The notes under the pieces were generated by a model that saw nothing but the letters and a program-made list of their open reading frames with translations, was not told the origin of the DNA and made no database searches. Positions 1-8,330 of a stretch of 64,000 nt of DNA are shown here, one piece after another. Origin of the DNA: Pseudovibrio japonicus (GTDB taxonomy: Bacteria; Pseudomonadota; Alphaproteobacteria; Rhizobiales; Stappiaceae); the NCBI RefSeq assembly GCF_014651595.1, contig NZ_BMXE01000008.1, positions 62,001 through 126,000 of the forward strand. Direction: 5' to 3'. How positions within the stretch are numbered: position 1 is the stretch's first letter; the number at the start of each line of letters is the position of its first letter. The position numbers and the translations under genes were made by a program.

Positions 1-658
1 TTGTAAAACGGTTTTTGGGGCCCCTAAATTTCAAATGTATCAACTCAGCGGCACTGAGACTTAAAAACATGAATAATACCACTGATAACACGTCGGTCAT
101 ACACCCGCAGTTTACCCCCTGAATTGGTCGGAAGGTGCGGCTTTATCTGCTCAAATTGTTTTTGCAAAGGCCAAAAGTGGGAACCTGACAGCATACTCAC
201 CGGTTGGCTTTATGATGAAACCAACATCAAGCATATAAACGCGATGAACAACCTCTTTAGAAAACTCAACTAGGACCCTTCAAGTAATTATTGAGCCCTA
301 TACGGGCGACTGGAAATATGTTCCCGTAAAGACTGACGCAACCCATAGTAGAAGTCTTCGAGGGTCCGGTTATGGCCACCGCGTCAGCAATGACCTACTA
401 TTTGTTACAAATTTCGCACCTGCAGCAAATGGCCGCTTTGTCCCGACTACGGCCACTGGCGTCGTGCTAAAGCGTGATCCGCACACTCAGCAAGTTCACC
501 TTCCTCGGAGCATCCTCAGCGGTGCCCGTCACCTTCTAGCCCTGTCGTCCTGCGATATATGAGGTCCTCGTTCTCCAGGGGCAGGGCGCTTGTGCAAGGT
601 ACAACACCGAGCCTGTCATTACCTCAGCAATGACACTTCTGAGCTTTTGCAATTGAGA
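1..658. other. No intact gene; degenerate sequence downstream of the ABC operon
   Basis: I see no open frame with coding character here. One plus-strand frame around 120-270 reads a short piece ending in NAMNNLFRKLN before a stop. This weakly recalls the C-terminal region of IS5/IS630-type transposases, but it is too short and too diverged to name. A short inverted repeat (GTCATT/AATGAC, about 617-635) lies just past the stop of the minus-strand ABC operon without a T-run, so it is at best a weak terminator. The stretch is probably decayed mobile or accessory DNA. Confidence 0.35.
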
Positions 659-1411
659 TTAGTTGGAATGTTCCATATGAGAGTACTTCGAGATTTCCAC
701 AAAACGTTGTGACACCGGAAATTTAGGCGCAGCAAAGAACTCCTGGGTCTTTTTGTGTTCCACGATCCTCCCCCCATCCATGACCGCAATATCATCAGCG
801 AGTTTCGCAAGCGTTTGTAGGTCGTGAGAAATGATCAGGATGCCCATGTGCATCTCGGTGCGCACTTTGCGTAGTAGTGATGTGACCTGTTCTTGCGTTA
901 CCAGATCGAGTGCTGAAAGTGGTTCGTCCAGGACAAGAAACTGGGGTTTCACTGCCAGTGCGCGGGCAAGAGCAATGCGTTGGCACTGACCGCCGGAAAG
1001 CTGGTGTGGGCGTTTTGCGGCGCATGTCGGATCAAGTTCGACCATATTCAACAGTTCATGTGCGCGCTGCTGCCGAGCCTTCTTTGGCATTTTGTGAATG
1101 GCCTTTAGGGGTTCGCTGATTAGGTCTAGAGCATTCAAGAATGGGCTTAAGGAGGCCATTGGGTCCTGCCACATGTAGTGCACGGTATTGCCGGTTTGGG
1201 CAGGGTTTGGCAGGAAGTGCTCGTCATTTAGGAACAAAGTATCTTGAGGGGCCTGGATGATCCCCGTCATAGCCTTTGCAAGCGTTGACTTACCGCAGCC
1301 AGAGCGACCTATAAGGCCCGTTGTTCTGCTTGGATGCAGCGTGAGATTGATCTGTGAAATGACTTGAGTCTGCCCATAGGCAATGGAGAGATTACGTATC
1401 TGGAGGGTCAT
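659..1411 (-). CDS. ABC transporter ATP-binding protein (NikE/DppF type)
   Basis: Second ATPase of a peptide/nickel-family (PepT) ABC importer; it would power uptake across the inner membrane together with the other ATPase and two permeases. The protein has a Walker A GRSGCGKST, signature LSGGQ, Walker B FLVLDE and an H-loop in IISHD. About 250 residues is usual for NikE but shorter than DppF, which carries an extra C-terminal region. I chose the start at 1411 (MTLQIRNLS) because its ATG overlaps the TGA of the upstream ATPase gene by four bases, the normal translational coupling in this operon type; a longer frame to 1492 adds an unlikely cysteine-rich leader. It is the last gene of a five-gene importer operon. 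The substrate is not visible from the ATPase itself. Confidence 0.9.
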   Translation of the reverse strand: MTLQIRNLSIAYGQTQVISQINLTLHPSRTTGLIGRSGCGKSTLAKAMTGIIQAPQDTLFLNDEHFLPNPAQTGNTVHYMWQDPMASLSPFLNALDLISEPLKAIHKMPKKARQQRAHELLNMVELDPTCAAKRPHQLSGGQCQRIALARALAVKPQFLVLDEPLSALDLVTQEQVTSLLRKVRTEMHMGILIISHDLQTLAKLADDIAVMDGGRIVEHKKTQEFFAAPKFPVSQRFVEISKYSHMEHSN

Positions 1412-2193
1412 AATTGAAGTCTTTCCATGGCACCGGTGATTTCTGCGGTTGCAGGGTGGCAACTTGGAACAATCGGTTGGTTCAGGTCGCATGTCTCAAC
1501 AAGTCGGCCAGCATCCATCACCAGAACTGACGTGCAGGTTTGGCGGACTATACGTAGGTCGTGGCTGACAAAGAGCAGAGCCGAGCCGGTTTCCCGTTGC
1601 ACGACGTCGAGCGCCTGCAGTGTTTCAAACTCCGTAATCACATCAAGACCGGTAGTGGGCTCATCGGCAATTAGAATGGTTGGTTTCAGGATCAGCGCCA
1701 TTGCCATCATCACACGTTGCTTCATGCCCCCGCTCAAAGCATCGGGATATTGGTGCAGGCAACGTTTGGGGAGCGAGACAGCATCGAGTGCTTGATAGAC
1801 TGCATGCCTGGCGACTTCACCGAACAGAGAGGCAGCGCCGGTCGTTTCCAGTAGCTGTGTTTCAATCGTAAGGCTTGGATGAAGCGCACTGCCGGGGCTT
1901 TGGAAAATGCAGAAGACACCAGTTCCCCTGACCTTTTGCCTTTCAGCAAGGGGCATTGTCAGCAGGTCTCTGCCCTGAAACCGGATTACGCCGCTTGAGG
2001 GAATGAGCGGTGCGCGTAAAGCGCCCGTGATTGCATGACATGTCAGGGATTTGCCGCAACCGGATTTACCGATCAACCCCAGTCGTTGACCACTGGCAAG
2101 ATTGAAACTCACGCCTTGAACCAATCTCTCGTTGCTTTGAGCGCTGTTGGTAATGGTGAGGTTCTCTACCTGAAGAAGTGGGGTTGCTACCAT
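1408..2193 (-). CDS. ABC transporter ATP-binding protein (NikD/DppD type)
   Basis: First ATPase of the importer. It has Walker A GKSGCGKS, signature LSGGMKQR and Walker B LIADEPT followed by TGLD, plus a switch histidine in LLFVSHD. The length (261 residues) matches NikD-like proteins. Its start overlaps the end of the upstream permease gene by 7 bases and its stop overlaps the next ATPase start by 4, so the four downstream genes of the operon are tightly coupled. It would form a heterodimer with the product at 659-1411. Family-level identity is clear; substrate is not. Confidence 0.9.
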   Translation of the reverse strand: MVATPLLQVENLTITNSAQSNERLVQGVSFNLASGQRLGLIGKSGCGKSLTCHAITGALRAPLIPSSGVIRFQGRDLLTMPLAERQKVRGTGVFCIFQSPGSALHPSLTIETQLLETTGAASLFGEVARHAVYQALDAVSLPKRCLHQYPDALSGGMKQRVMMAMALILKPTILIADEPTTGLDVITEFETLQALDVVQRETGSALLFVSHDLRIVRQTCTSVLVMDAGRLVETCDLNQPIVPSCHPATAEITGAMERLQL

Positions 2194-3062
2194 TGATAGG
2201 GTTTCCTCTTGTCAAGCTGATTGCGGATGCCTTCGCCCACCAGATTGAAGCTTAGAACGGCGAGGGTGATCACTAAGCCGGGAGCAAGGACAACGCTTGG
2301 GCGCTCTGCAAAGAATGGCCGTGCTTCGTTGAGCATCGCACCCCATTCCGCAGCAGGTGGTTGCGCGCCCAAGCCAAGAAAGCTTAGGGAGGACAGTACC
2401 AGTAAGAGCCCTGCCATCTCCAATGAGAGAACTACCAGCAACGGCGGTAGGATCTGCGGAAGGATGTGCCGTCTGATTATCGTCAGAGGTTTCAGGCCGC
2501 ATTGGCGTGAGGCGAGTACATATTGCTTAGAGGCTGCGTCCAGCGTCAATGTGCGAACCAAACGGGCAAGGCTTGGCCACCACGCAAGCGCAACGCCAAC
2601 GACAGCGGAGGTAAGCGAGGCGCCGAGATACCCGATAATCGCCAGGGCGAAGACCAACATCGGAAACGCCAGAAAGATATCTGCAACCCGCATGAGAACT
2701 GCATCAACCCATCCTTTGCAAAGGGCGGCGAGCAAACCAACGGGCAAAGCGATGGCGAGAATAAGCCCAGCTGTTGCGAGCGCAGTACCCAGAGATAAGG
2801 AGGTACCTACCATCAATCGGGACAATATGCAGCGGCCCAGATGATCTGTTCCAAGCGGGTAAGTCAGACTGGGTGCACTGAGGCGGTGTAGCAGGTCAAT
2901 CTGATTGGGTGAGTTCGGCGCCAAGGCTTCGCCACCAATGGCCAGCACTATAAAGACAGACAGGAAAAAGCCACCCAATAGAAATGAGGTTCTACCTTTG
3001 ATGAGCTTCGTTCCCCTCGAAATTAGGAGGGATGACGTTGTGTCAACGTAAGCCATTGTCAC
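2187..3062 (-). CDS. ABC transporter permease (NikC/DppC type)
   Basis: Inner-membrane permease subunit of the importer. The 291-residue protein begins with a short cytoplasmic segment, has a first hydrophobic helix around residues 25-45, the DppC-type periplasmic stretch with HLLHRL...PLGTDHLGR, and further helices. The EAA-like coupling loop is present (HILPQILPP, roughly residues 190-205). It overlaps both neighbours (20 bases with the other permease gene upstream, 7 with the ATPase gene downstream). It would pair with the product at 3043-3987 to form the translocation channel. A start two codons later (MAYVDTT) is also possible. Confidence 0.88.
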   Translation of the reverse strand: MTMAYVDTTSSLLISRGTKLIKGRTSFLLGGFFLSVFIVLAIGGEALAPNSPNQIDLLHRLSAPSLTYPLGTDHLGRCILSRLMVGTSLSLGTALATAGLILAIALPVGLLAALCKGWVDAVLMRVADIFLAFPMLVFALAIIGYLGASLTSAVVGVALAWWPSLARLVRTLTLDAASKQYVLASRQCGLKPLTIIRRHILPQILPPLLVVLSLEMAGLLLVLSSLSFLGLGAQPPAAEWGAMLNEARPFFAERPSVVLAPGLVITLAVLSFNLVGEGIRNQLDKRKPYQW

Positions 3063-3987
3063 CCTTCTTTATTTGAGGGGTGAGCCAATGGTTCATCAAG
3101 TCGGCCACAAAGTTAGCAAGAAAGAACACCAAGCCCATAAACAGCAGATAGGCCTGCAAGATTGCAAAGTCGCGCTCTGCAATGGCTTGCAGCGCCATTT
3201 GGCCGAGGCCAGGCAGGTTGAAGATGTTCTCAACTATCACTGATCCGCCAAGCAGAGAGCCGAAGGAGATGGCCCAGTTGGTGATCAAAGGCGGTAGGAT
3301 GGACTTGAAAACATGACGGCCCAGAATAGCTCGACGTGTCAGACCTTTAGCAATTGCGAGACGGATGTAGTCTTCGCTCATCACTGCAATAATCCGCTCC
3401 CTGACCAAACGGCTCATGACGGCTGAGTGGCCAAGAGACAGAGTGATTGTGGGCAGGATCAGGTCTTGCGGGTTACCGAATTGTAGCAGTTTGAACCACC
3501 CCAAGCCTAAGGCGAATACTGCCAGCAGAAACAATGCCAGCCAAAAAGACGGCACGGATACAAGAAACATGGTCAGTACATAAAGGCCAGTAGACAGTGA
3601 CGTACGCTGGGACACTGCGGTCACGCCGCCAAGACCAAGAGAAAGTGCGAGTGAACTCATAAAGGCCAATACAGAAAGTGTCGCTGTGATTGGTAGATGC
3701 TCTTTGAAAAGCTCTAGCACAGGGCGACCTGATGCAATGGAGGTGCCCAGATCCAACCGAAACAGATCAAAGAGCCAGAGGAAGTAGCGCTGGATCAGGG
3801 GCTTGTTCAGACCATACTCGACCCGTAACGCTTCAACCTGTTCGGCTGAAAACGCCACACCCAATCGGCGAAGTTCCATCTCAATAGGATCTCCGGGCGT
3901 GAGGCCAATAATCAAGAAGCCAATCAGGGTCATGCCAAACAGAGTTGGTATTCCCGAAAACGTGCGCGTGAAAACAAACTGCTTCAT
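3043..3987 (-). CDS. ABC transporter permease (NikB/DppB type)
   Basis: Second inner-membrane permease. It begins MKQFVFTRTFSGIPTLFG, typical of the DppB/NikB N-terminal helix, followed by the family's GLTPGDP motif, and carries the EAA loop AIAKGLTRRAILGRHVFK late in the protein. I prefer the start at 3987 over the frame opening at 4020, because the extra residues (MICAPFTKDKQ) precede the conserved N-terminus and their start falls inside the downstream arm region of a hairpin at 4011-4039. About 314 residues is normal for the family. It is the first membrane gene after the binding protein. Confidence 0.88.
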   Translation of the reverse strand: MKQFVFTRTFSGIPTLFGMTLIGFLIIGLTPGDPIEMELRRLGVAFSAEQVEALRVEYGLNKPLIQRYFLWLFDLFRLDLGTSIASGRPVLELFKEHLPITATLSVLAFMSSLALSLGLGGVTAVSQRTSLSTGLYVLTMFLVSVPSFWLALFLLAVFALGLGWFKLLQFGNPQDLILPTITLSLGHSAVMSRLVRERIIAVMSEDYIRLAIAKGLTRRAILGRHVFKSILPPLITNWAISFGSLLGGSVIVENIFNLPGLGQMALQAIAERDFAILQAYLLFMGLVFFLANFVADLMNHWLTPQIKKGDNGLR

Positions 3988-4010
3988 TTGCTTATCTTTC
4001 GTGAAAGGCG

Positions 4011-4039
4011 CACAGATCACTGCATCTCAATGATCTGTG
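4011..4039 (-). promoter_or_regulatory. Intra-operon hairpin between binding-protein and permease genes
   Basis: Perfect 9-bp inverted repeat: CACAGATCA (4011-4019), 11-base loop, TGATCTGTG (4031-4039). It lies in the short gap after the stop of the binding-protein gene and before the first permease start. Hairpins in this place commonly protect or end part of the message so that the binding protein is made in excess over the membrane parts. There is no T-run, so a role in mRNA stability is likelier than full termination. The role is inferred from position. Confidence 0.55.
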
Positions 4040-4050
4040 CTGCACACCTC

Positions 4051-5607
4051 TTATTTGCTAAGGGTCACTTGACCATAGTCGATCCAGTCAGCGTGCTCGA
4101 ACATTGGGATATTCAAGCCTTTACGGGAAAGATTGAAGTTCGGCACCATCAGGATCGGAATAGCTGCCAGTTGAGTCTGCACAATTTCGCGGTGTGCTTC
4201 ACGAACATGTTTGATCACATCCTCGCGGCTTTGTGCTTGACGCGCGTTGTCGAGGATGGTGTCCAGTTTGCCGGCCGGTGCAATGTACTGGTAGCCCCAA
4301 GGGGTCTTGGAATGGAACAGGTTGTACAACAGGTAGGTCGGGTCTGCATTGTTGTTGGAGGCAAACTCCATGTACAGATCTGCTTCGCCGGTTGCCAGAT
4401 AAGTGTCGTCGTAAACGCCTGAATCATCCACCTGAACCAGATCGATTGATATGCCTATCCCACGGAACATCTGCTCTAGCAGCTCCGGCATTGGACGCAC
4501 GCTGGAAACGTTCGGGTAGGCGGCTACAAGGCGCAGTTCTAGCGGCTTGCCGTCCTTGCTGCGCATTCCATTGCTTCCTTTGATCCACCCTGCTTCGTCC
4601 AGCAGTGTCTCCGCTTTTTGCGTGTTATGTTCAAAACCTTCGACGTGGTTGTCGCCGAGGCCAAACATCCAGTTTGGCAGGATTCCTTTTGCGACAACGC
4701 CTTTGCCGTTGAACAGTATTTGTGCCAGCTGCTCACGGTTGATGGCATAGGCCAGCGCTTCACGCACGCGCTTGTCCTTCAACGTGTCATAAGGAGCCTT
4801 ACCATGCAGGTTGGCGAGCAGGGCCACGTAACGGATTGGCCGTGATTCGTGCACTACGACTGAACCATCTTTTGGCAATGAAAGCAGCATTTGAGGGGTC
4901 ACCTCGGCAACAATGTCGACCTCTTTGTTCTGAAGTGCCAGCAGCCGTACCTGATCATCTGCGATGAAGTGGTAGGTGATATTCTCCACCTTTGGCTTCT
5001 CACCCCAATAATCATCATTGCGCTTTAGGCTGATGGACTGTTTTGGCTTGTAGTTGTCCAGAAGATAAGGGCCTGTACCAATAGGGTTCTCTGCGCGGTT
5101 TCCGTTGGTGGAGAACAAGGAGGCACCGCGGTGGGTCATGTTTTCGATGACCAGAGAGGATCCGATCTCGGACTTGAAGGTGAACGCATATGGCCCAGTC
5201 TGGGTAAAGCTCTCCTGATCGATCTGCAGAAAATCAGAGCGGCCTTGATCGTAAAGCTTCAGCGCCTCAATGGCAGCTTTTGCATCGAAGATTTGGCCAT
5301 CGTGAAACTTGATGCCTTCTCGCAGTTTGATGCTGTAGACACCATTCTTGTAGTTCCAGCTTTCAAACAGGATGCCCTGTGGGACAAAGTTTTTATCCGG
5401 TTTAACGGCTGTTTCAGTGATCTGACCGGCTGGACGACGGGTGGTGAAGTTAAACTTCTTTGGGTCCACACTGTAGCGGTCTTTCTTTACCGCTATGCGC
5501 AGTTGCTCAATGTCTTCAGCCTGTACAGTGGAGACGCCAGAAACCAGAGCAGGAAGGGATGCTACGAGAATGCTGCTGACGCCAAGTAGGTGTTTGATCT
5601 TGTTCAT
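4051..5607 (-). CDS. Periplasmic substrate-binding protein, SBP_bac_5 family (NikA/DppA-like)
   Basis: Captures the substrate of the importer in the periplasm. The 518-residue protein opens with a Sec signal peptide (basic MNKIKH, hydrophobic core, likely cleavage after VQA near residue 30). Its mature part has family-5 features: KLREGIKFHDG around residue 100, NPIGTGPYLLDNY around residue 175, and YDDTYLATGEADLYM near residue 400. The family includes NikA (nickel chelates), DppA/OppA (peptides) and metallophore binders. The two upstream DUF2946-like genes hint at a metal complex rather than a peptide, but this is inference. It is followed by a hairpin and then two permease and two ATPase genes. 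Confidence 0.88.
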   Translation of the reverse strand: MNKIKHLLGVSSILVASLPALVSGVSTVQAEDIEQLRIAVKKDRYSVDPKKFNFTTRRPAGQITETAVKPDKNFVPQGILFESWNYKNGVYSIKLREGIKFHDGQIFDAKAAIEALKLYDQGRSDFLQIDQESFTQTGPYAFTFKSEIGSSLVIENMTHRGASLFSTNGNRAENPIGTGPYLLDNYKPKQSISLKRNDDYWGEKPKVENITYHFIADDQVRLLALQNKEVDIVAEVTPQMLLSLPKDGSVVVHESRPIRYVALLANLHGKAPYDTLKDKRVREALAYAINREQLAQILFNGKGVVAKGILPNWMFGLGDNHVEGFEHNTQKAETLLDEAGWIKGSNGMRSKDGKPLELRLVAAYPNVSSVRPMPELLEQMFRGIGISIDLVQVDDSGVYDDTYLATGEADLYMEFASNNNADPTYLLYNLFHSKTPWGYQYIAPAGKLDTILDNARQAQSREDVIKHVREAHREIVQTQLAAIPILMVPNFNLSRKGLNIPMFEHADWIDYGQVTLSK

Positions 5608-5642
5608 TGTTATTCCAATCTTAGTCTGTAATCGCGAAAAAA

Positions 5643-6014
5643 TCAGAGATAGATCGGTGGCGCTCTTGGGGTGTGGCTACGTTTTGCATTTTCATAATGT
5701 GCCACCTTGTTGAGGGTAAAGACGTGTCTGGGTCTGGCAGCTACATATGAAAGGCTGCCCAGTAAAACCGCGGCAGGAGATTTGCGGCTGATGACTGAGA
5801 AAACGCAGAACTCGTCGCTTTGTGCGCTTGTTTGCTCCTCATTCCCAACAAAGGTCTCCACGAGCATCTGGTGCAGACTCAGTGAAGGGCAGATCACGAC
5901 TTCAAACCCATCAGCACCCGCGCGTGGCATCATGCCGGGCGGTGCGACAAGCTGCAGGATCACAAACGAGGTTGTGAGCCAGCAGACCAGGAGGGATGAG
6001 AGTTTCGGAGCCAA
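5643..6014 (-). CDS. DUF2946-like small secreted/membrane protein
   Basis: About 123 residues with an N-terminal hydrophobic segment (LSSLLVCWLTTSFVILQLV), then GMMPRAG and FEVVICPS, and a C-terminal TPRAPPIYL. The PPGMMP...VICPS...RAPP pattern and the length resemble DUF2946 proteins, short exported proteins often found near metal-handling and TonB-receptor genes. I place the start at a TTG at 6014 with AAGG nine bases upstream; the frame stays open to 6185 but the upstream residues do not look like this family. It lies 35 bases before the binding-protein gene and is probably co-transcribed with it. Function unknown; family assignment is by eye. Confidence 0.55.
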   Translation of the reverse strand: MAPKLSSLLVCWLTTSFVILQLVAPPGMMPRAGADGFEVVICPSLSLHQMLVETFVGNEEQTSAQSDEFCVFSVISRKSPAAVLLGSLSYVAARPRHVFTLNKVAHYENAKRSHTPRAPPIYL

Positions 6015-6199
6015 GTGAATGCACCTTGCGTGTGATGGATGATCAGAGCCAACCTTGGGGTTCCCAAGACTGATGATTGAGATGCACACAGGGACTACGC
6101 CCTGCGAGTTCCGATGCATACACCAGTGGCGTTGACTGTCCGGCGGGCAAGCTACGGAAAGCATGATGGTGCCATGGTGATGCATGACAGCGTTGGGAT

Positions 6200-6634
6200 C
6201 TACTTTGAGGGAGTGGGCCTGTTAGTCTGCAGATTACCCGTAACCTTGAAGGCCTGAATGAGCTTAACAAACTCAAACGGGGGCGCTCTGGGAGCGCTGT
6301 TGCCAACTGTGGTTGCGCCAAGCACTACGCTTGTTGCATGCGGAGCAACGGTGACCGGAGGAAGAGATAAATCAAATTCTGTGAGATGCGAACTGACGAG
6401 TACCTTTGCGGGAATATTGCAGAACGTGCAATTGGTGTAGGCATCATGCTCTTCAGTTTGATGATGTTCGTTGCCGTTTGCTTCACTACCTATGAACTGT
6501 ACGTCCTGAGCAATACTAATGGTACTCGCAAAGCCAGCTTCTGTTGCCGACGCGATCATGCCGGGAACAGCAAGAAGCTGCACCAACACAAACAGTGCAG
6601 CTATTACAATCGCTTTGGCATTCGACAGTTTCAC
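6200..6634 (-). CDS. Second DUF2946-like small exported protein (GTG start)
   Basis: 144 residues beginning MKLSNAKAIVIAALFVLVQL, a clear signal peptide or membrane anchor ending near VPGMIASA. The mature part has a His/Glu patch (NEHHQTEEHDAY), a C-x2-C pair (NCTFCN) and a C-terminal RAPPFEF. Short length, a CxxC near the middle and a late RAPP/RGPP motif are traits I associate with DUF2946. The CxxC and HH could bind metal, but that is inference. The start is a GTG seven bases below a 36-bp palindrome. It is first in the likely operon leading into the NikABCDE-type importer. Confidence 0.5.
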   Translation of the reverse strand: MKLSNAKAIVIAALFVLVQLLAVPGMIASATEAGFASTISIAQDVQFIGSEANGNEHHQTEEHDAYTNCTFCNIPAKVLVSSHLTEFDLSLPPVTVAPHATSVVLGATTVGNSAPRAPPFEFVKLIQAFKVTGNLQTNRPTPSK

Positions 6635-6641
6635 AGCAAAC

Positions 6642-6677
6642 TCGTTTAATTAGTATTTAAAATACCAATTAAACGAG
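6642..6677. promoter_or_regulatory. 36-bp near-perfect palindrome, candidate operator of the importer operon
   Basis: CTCGTTTAATT (6642-6652) and AATTAAACGAG (6667-6677) flank a perfect 12-bp core GTATTTAAATAC (6654-6665); only one pair (6653/6666) mismatches. The site sits just upstream of the first gene of the minus-strand operon and overlaps the place where a -10 would fall behind a TTGACT at 6690-6695. That geometry suits a repressor operator. If transcribed it would instead form a very strong hairpin at the ribosome site. I do not match it to a known Fur, Zur, NikR or Irr box. Confidence 0.65.
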
Positions 6678-6787
6678 CGAAGGATACCAGTCAATAGGGT
6701 ATCGATAATGTTGCATGGCCATTCGCGTTTCTCTCAGGATAACTTAGTCAACGTATCCAAGTGGGTGGAAGTCAGCCAAGCTCCTCC

Positions 6788-7109
6788 TCACTCCAGAATC
6801 TTTGTCAGGGCCTTTTGGATTGAACTGATGGTTTCCTGTACGGATTTCGGCGGCAGGTTCGCGCAGCTGTGTACGGCGTAGATTGGCGTTGGCTCTGGAT
6901 CTGCCAGACCCGCGAGGCGAGCAAGGCTACCTGTCTTTAGGTCTTGTGCGATACTGATATCTGGCAGGAATGCGATGCCGAGGCCGTTGCGGGCAAAGGC
7001 TGCTATGGCTTCAATGGTGTTGGCTTTCACCGTGGATTGGAAGGTGAGTTCGATCGGTTCCGCGTTCTGCAACGTTGGCAGGTTTAGTTTAACGATACTA
7101 ACCTGAGAT
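6788..7109 (-). pseudogene. LysR-family regulator, 3' fragment cut by an IS
   Basis: The frame encodes the last ~105 residues of a LysR substrate-binding domain (KANTIEAIAAFARNGLG, then LPDISIAQDL and YAVHS...LPPKSVQET). The same region of the intact LysR at 31203-32108 is nearly identical in these blocks, so the two are close paralogues. Homology continues upstream to about 7109, exactly where the inverted repeat of the IS remnant begins; the DNA-binding half is absent on the far side of the element. The IS most likely broke the gene and the 5' part was later lost. It should be non-functional as a DNA-binding regulator. Confidence 0.8.
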
Positions 7110-8330
7110 TGATTTGAGACCTAAGTTACCTCTATGTTTCGTGAGGATCCAATTTTCATATACAAGCCTCAAGCAGCTTTTGTTTCCAGCCATGTTTTGC
7201 GAGAAAACTTGGCGGGCGTGAAGTTCCCAGAGATGAATGTGGTCTCTGGGTGTTATAGTCGGATTGCCACCGGTTAATTTTGTTTCTTGCCGCCTGCAAT
7301 GACGAGAAGAGTCTTTCATTCAAGCACTCATCTCGGAAGCTGCCATTGAAACTCTCGACGAAGCCATTTGGCATGGGTTTTCCCGGAGCAAGATAGTGTC
7401 AGTTAATCTCGGTATCCCAACAGAACCTGAGAACTACTGAACTGGTCATTTCTGTTCCAATTTTCGAGACAATCGTATTTGGAACTCCCCTGTGAGCTAT
7501 AAGGGTGGTTAATTTTCGTACAAGGCGGGTTCCAGGGAGTGAGGTATCTGGAACAAGGGCCAAACACTCTCTAGTGTAGTCATCGACAACAGCCAAAACC
7601 GCTGAAGCGGCGCCCATCGGTAGATGCATCACTGACAAAGTCCAAGCGCCAGCGTTCATTTGCCCGTGACGGTAAAAGAAGCGGACAACGTGTACCGAAG
7701 GCTCGTGTTCGCCCACTTCTCTTGTGCACCTGGAGCGCTTCCTCTCGGTAGACCCGACGTAACTTCTTCTGGTTCATCACAAGACCTTGTCCGACAAGCA
7801 GGATTTGGATCCGCCGATACCCGAACCTTCTTCGTTTGTAGGTAATCTGCCTGATTTCTTCGCGCATAGGCTTTTCATCGGGACGCACGCTTTTTTATCG
7901 GATACTCGAGCGAATAACGCTCGAAATAGAGCAGGCCCGCCGCTCACTCACACCATGGGTCCGGCAAAGATGGACCACTGCTTGGCGTGCAGCGGCGGGC
8001 CTTACCACTTTTTTGAATTCACGTCACGGAGCATGGAATTGTCCAGCATCGACTCCGCAAGAAGCTTCTTAAGCTTAGCGTTTTCCTCTTCAAGTGCCTT
8101 CACCTGCGGGCATCCGTGACATCCATGCCGCCAAACTAAACTTTATACTTGGAAAACGAAGCGGAGCTGAGCCCGTACTTCCGGCAGACCTCTGCTGTTG
8201 GTATCCCGCTTTCTTGTTCCTTGATCATACCAATGATCCGCTCTTCCGTAAAATGCGAACGCTTCATATCTCACCTCCACTTAGGGGAGGATCCTATTAG
8301 AAACTGGATGAGGAAATGGGTCTCAGGTCA
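7110..8330 (-). mobile_element. Decayed IS3-family element (IS407-group-like), transposase broken by frameshifts
   Basis: On the minus strand a first frame starts at 8266 (MKRSHFTEERIIGMIKEQE...) and resembles the orfA helix-turn-helix protein of the IS407 group, with KLKKLLAESMLDN further on but in another frame after a stop. Pieces of orfB follow in changing frames: RRFGYRRIQILL, RQMNAGAWTLSV, then [18 protein letters not shown] and QRPHSSLG near 7156-7374. Several stops and shifts make it inactive. Imperfect terminal repeats can be seen: TGATTTGAGACCTAAG at 7110 and, inverted at 8330, TGACCTGAGACCCATT. No target duplication is evident. Confidence 0.8.

Noticed and set aside
120-270. Possible transposase end in the first 300 bases
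   Set aside because: Only one short block resembles a transposase and stops interrupt it; not enough to name an IS.
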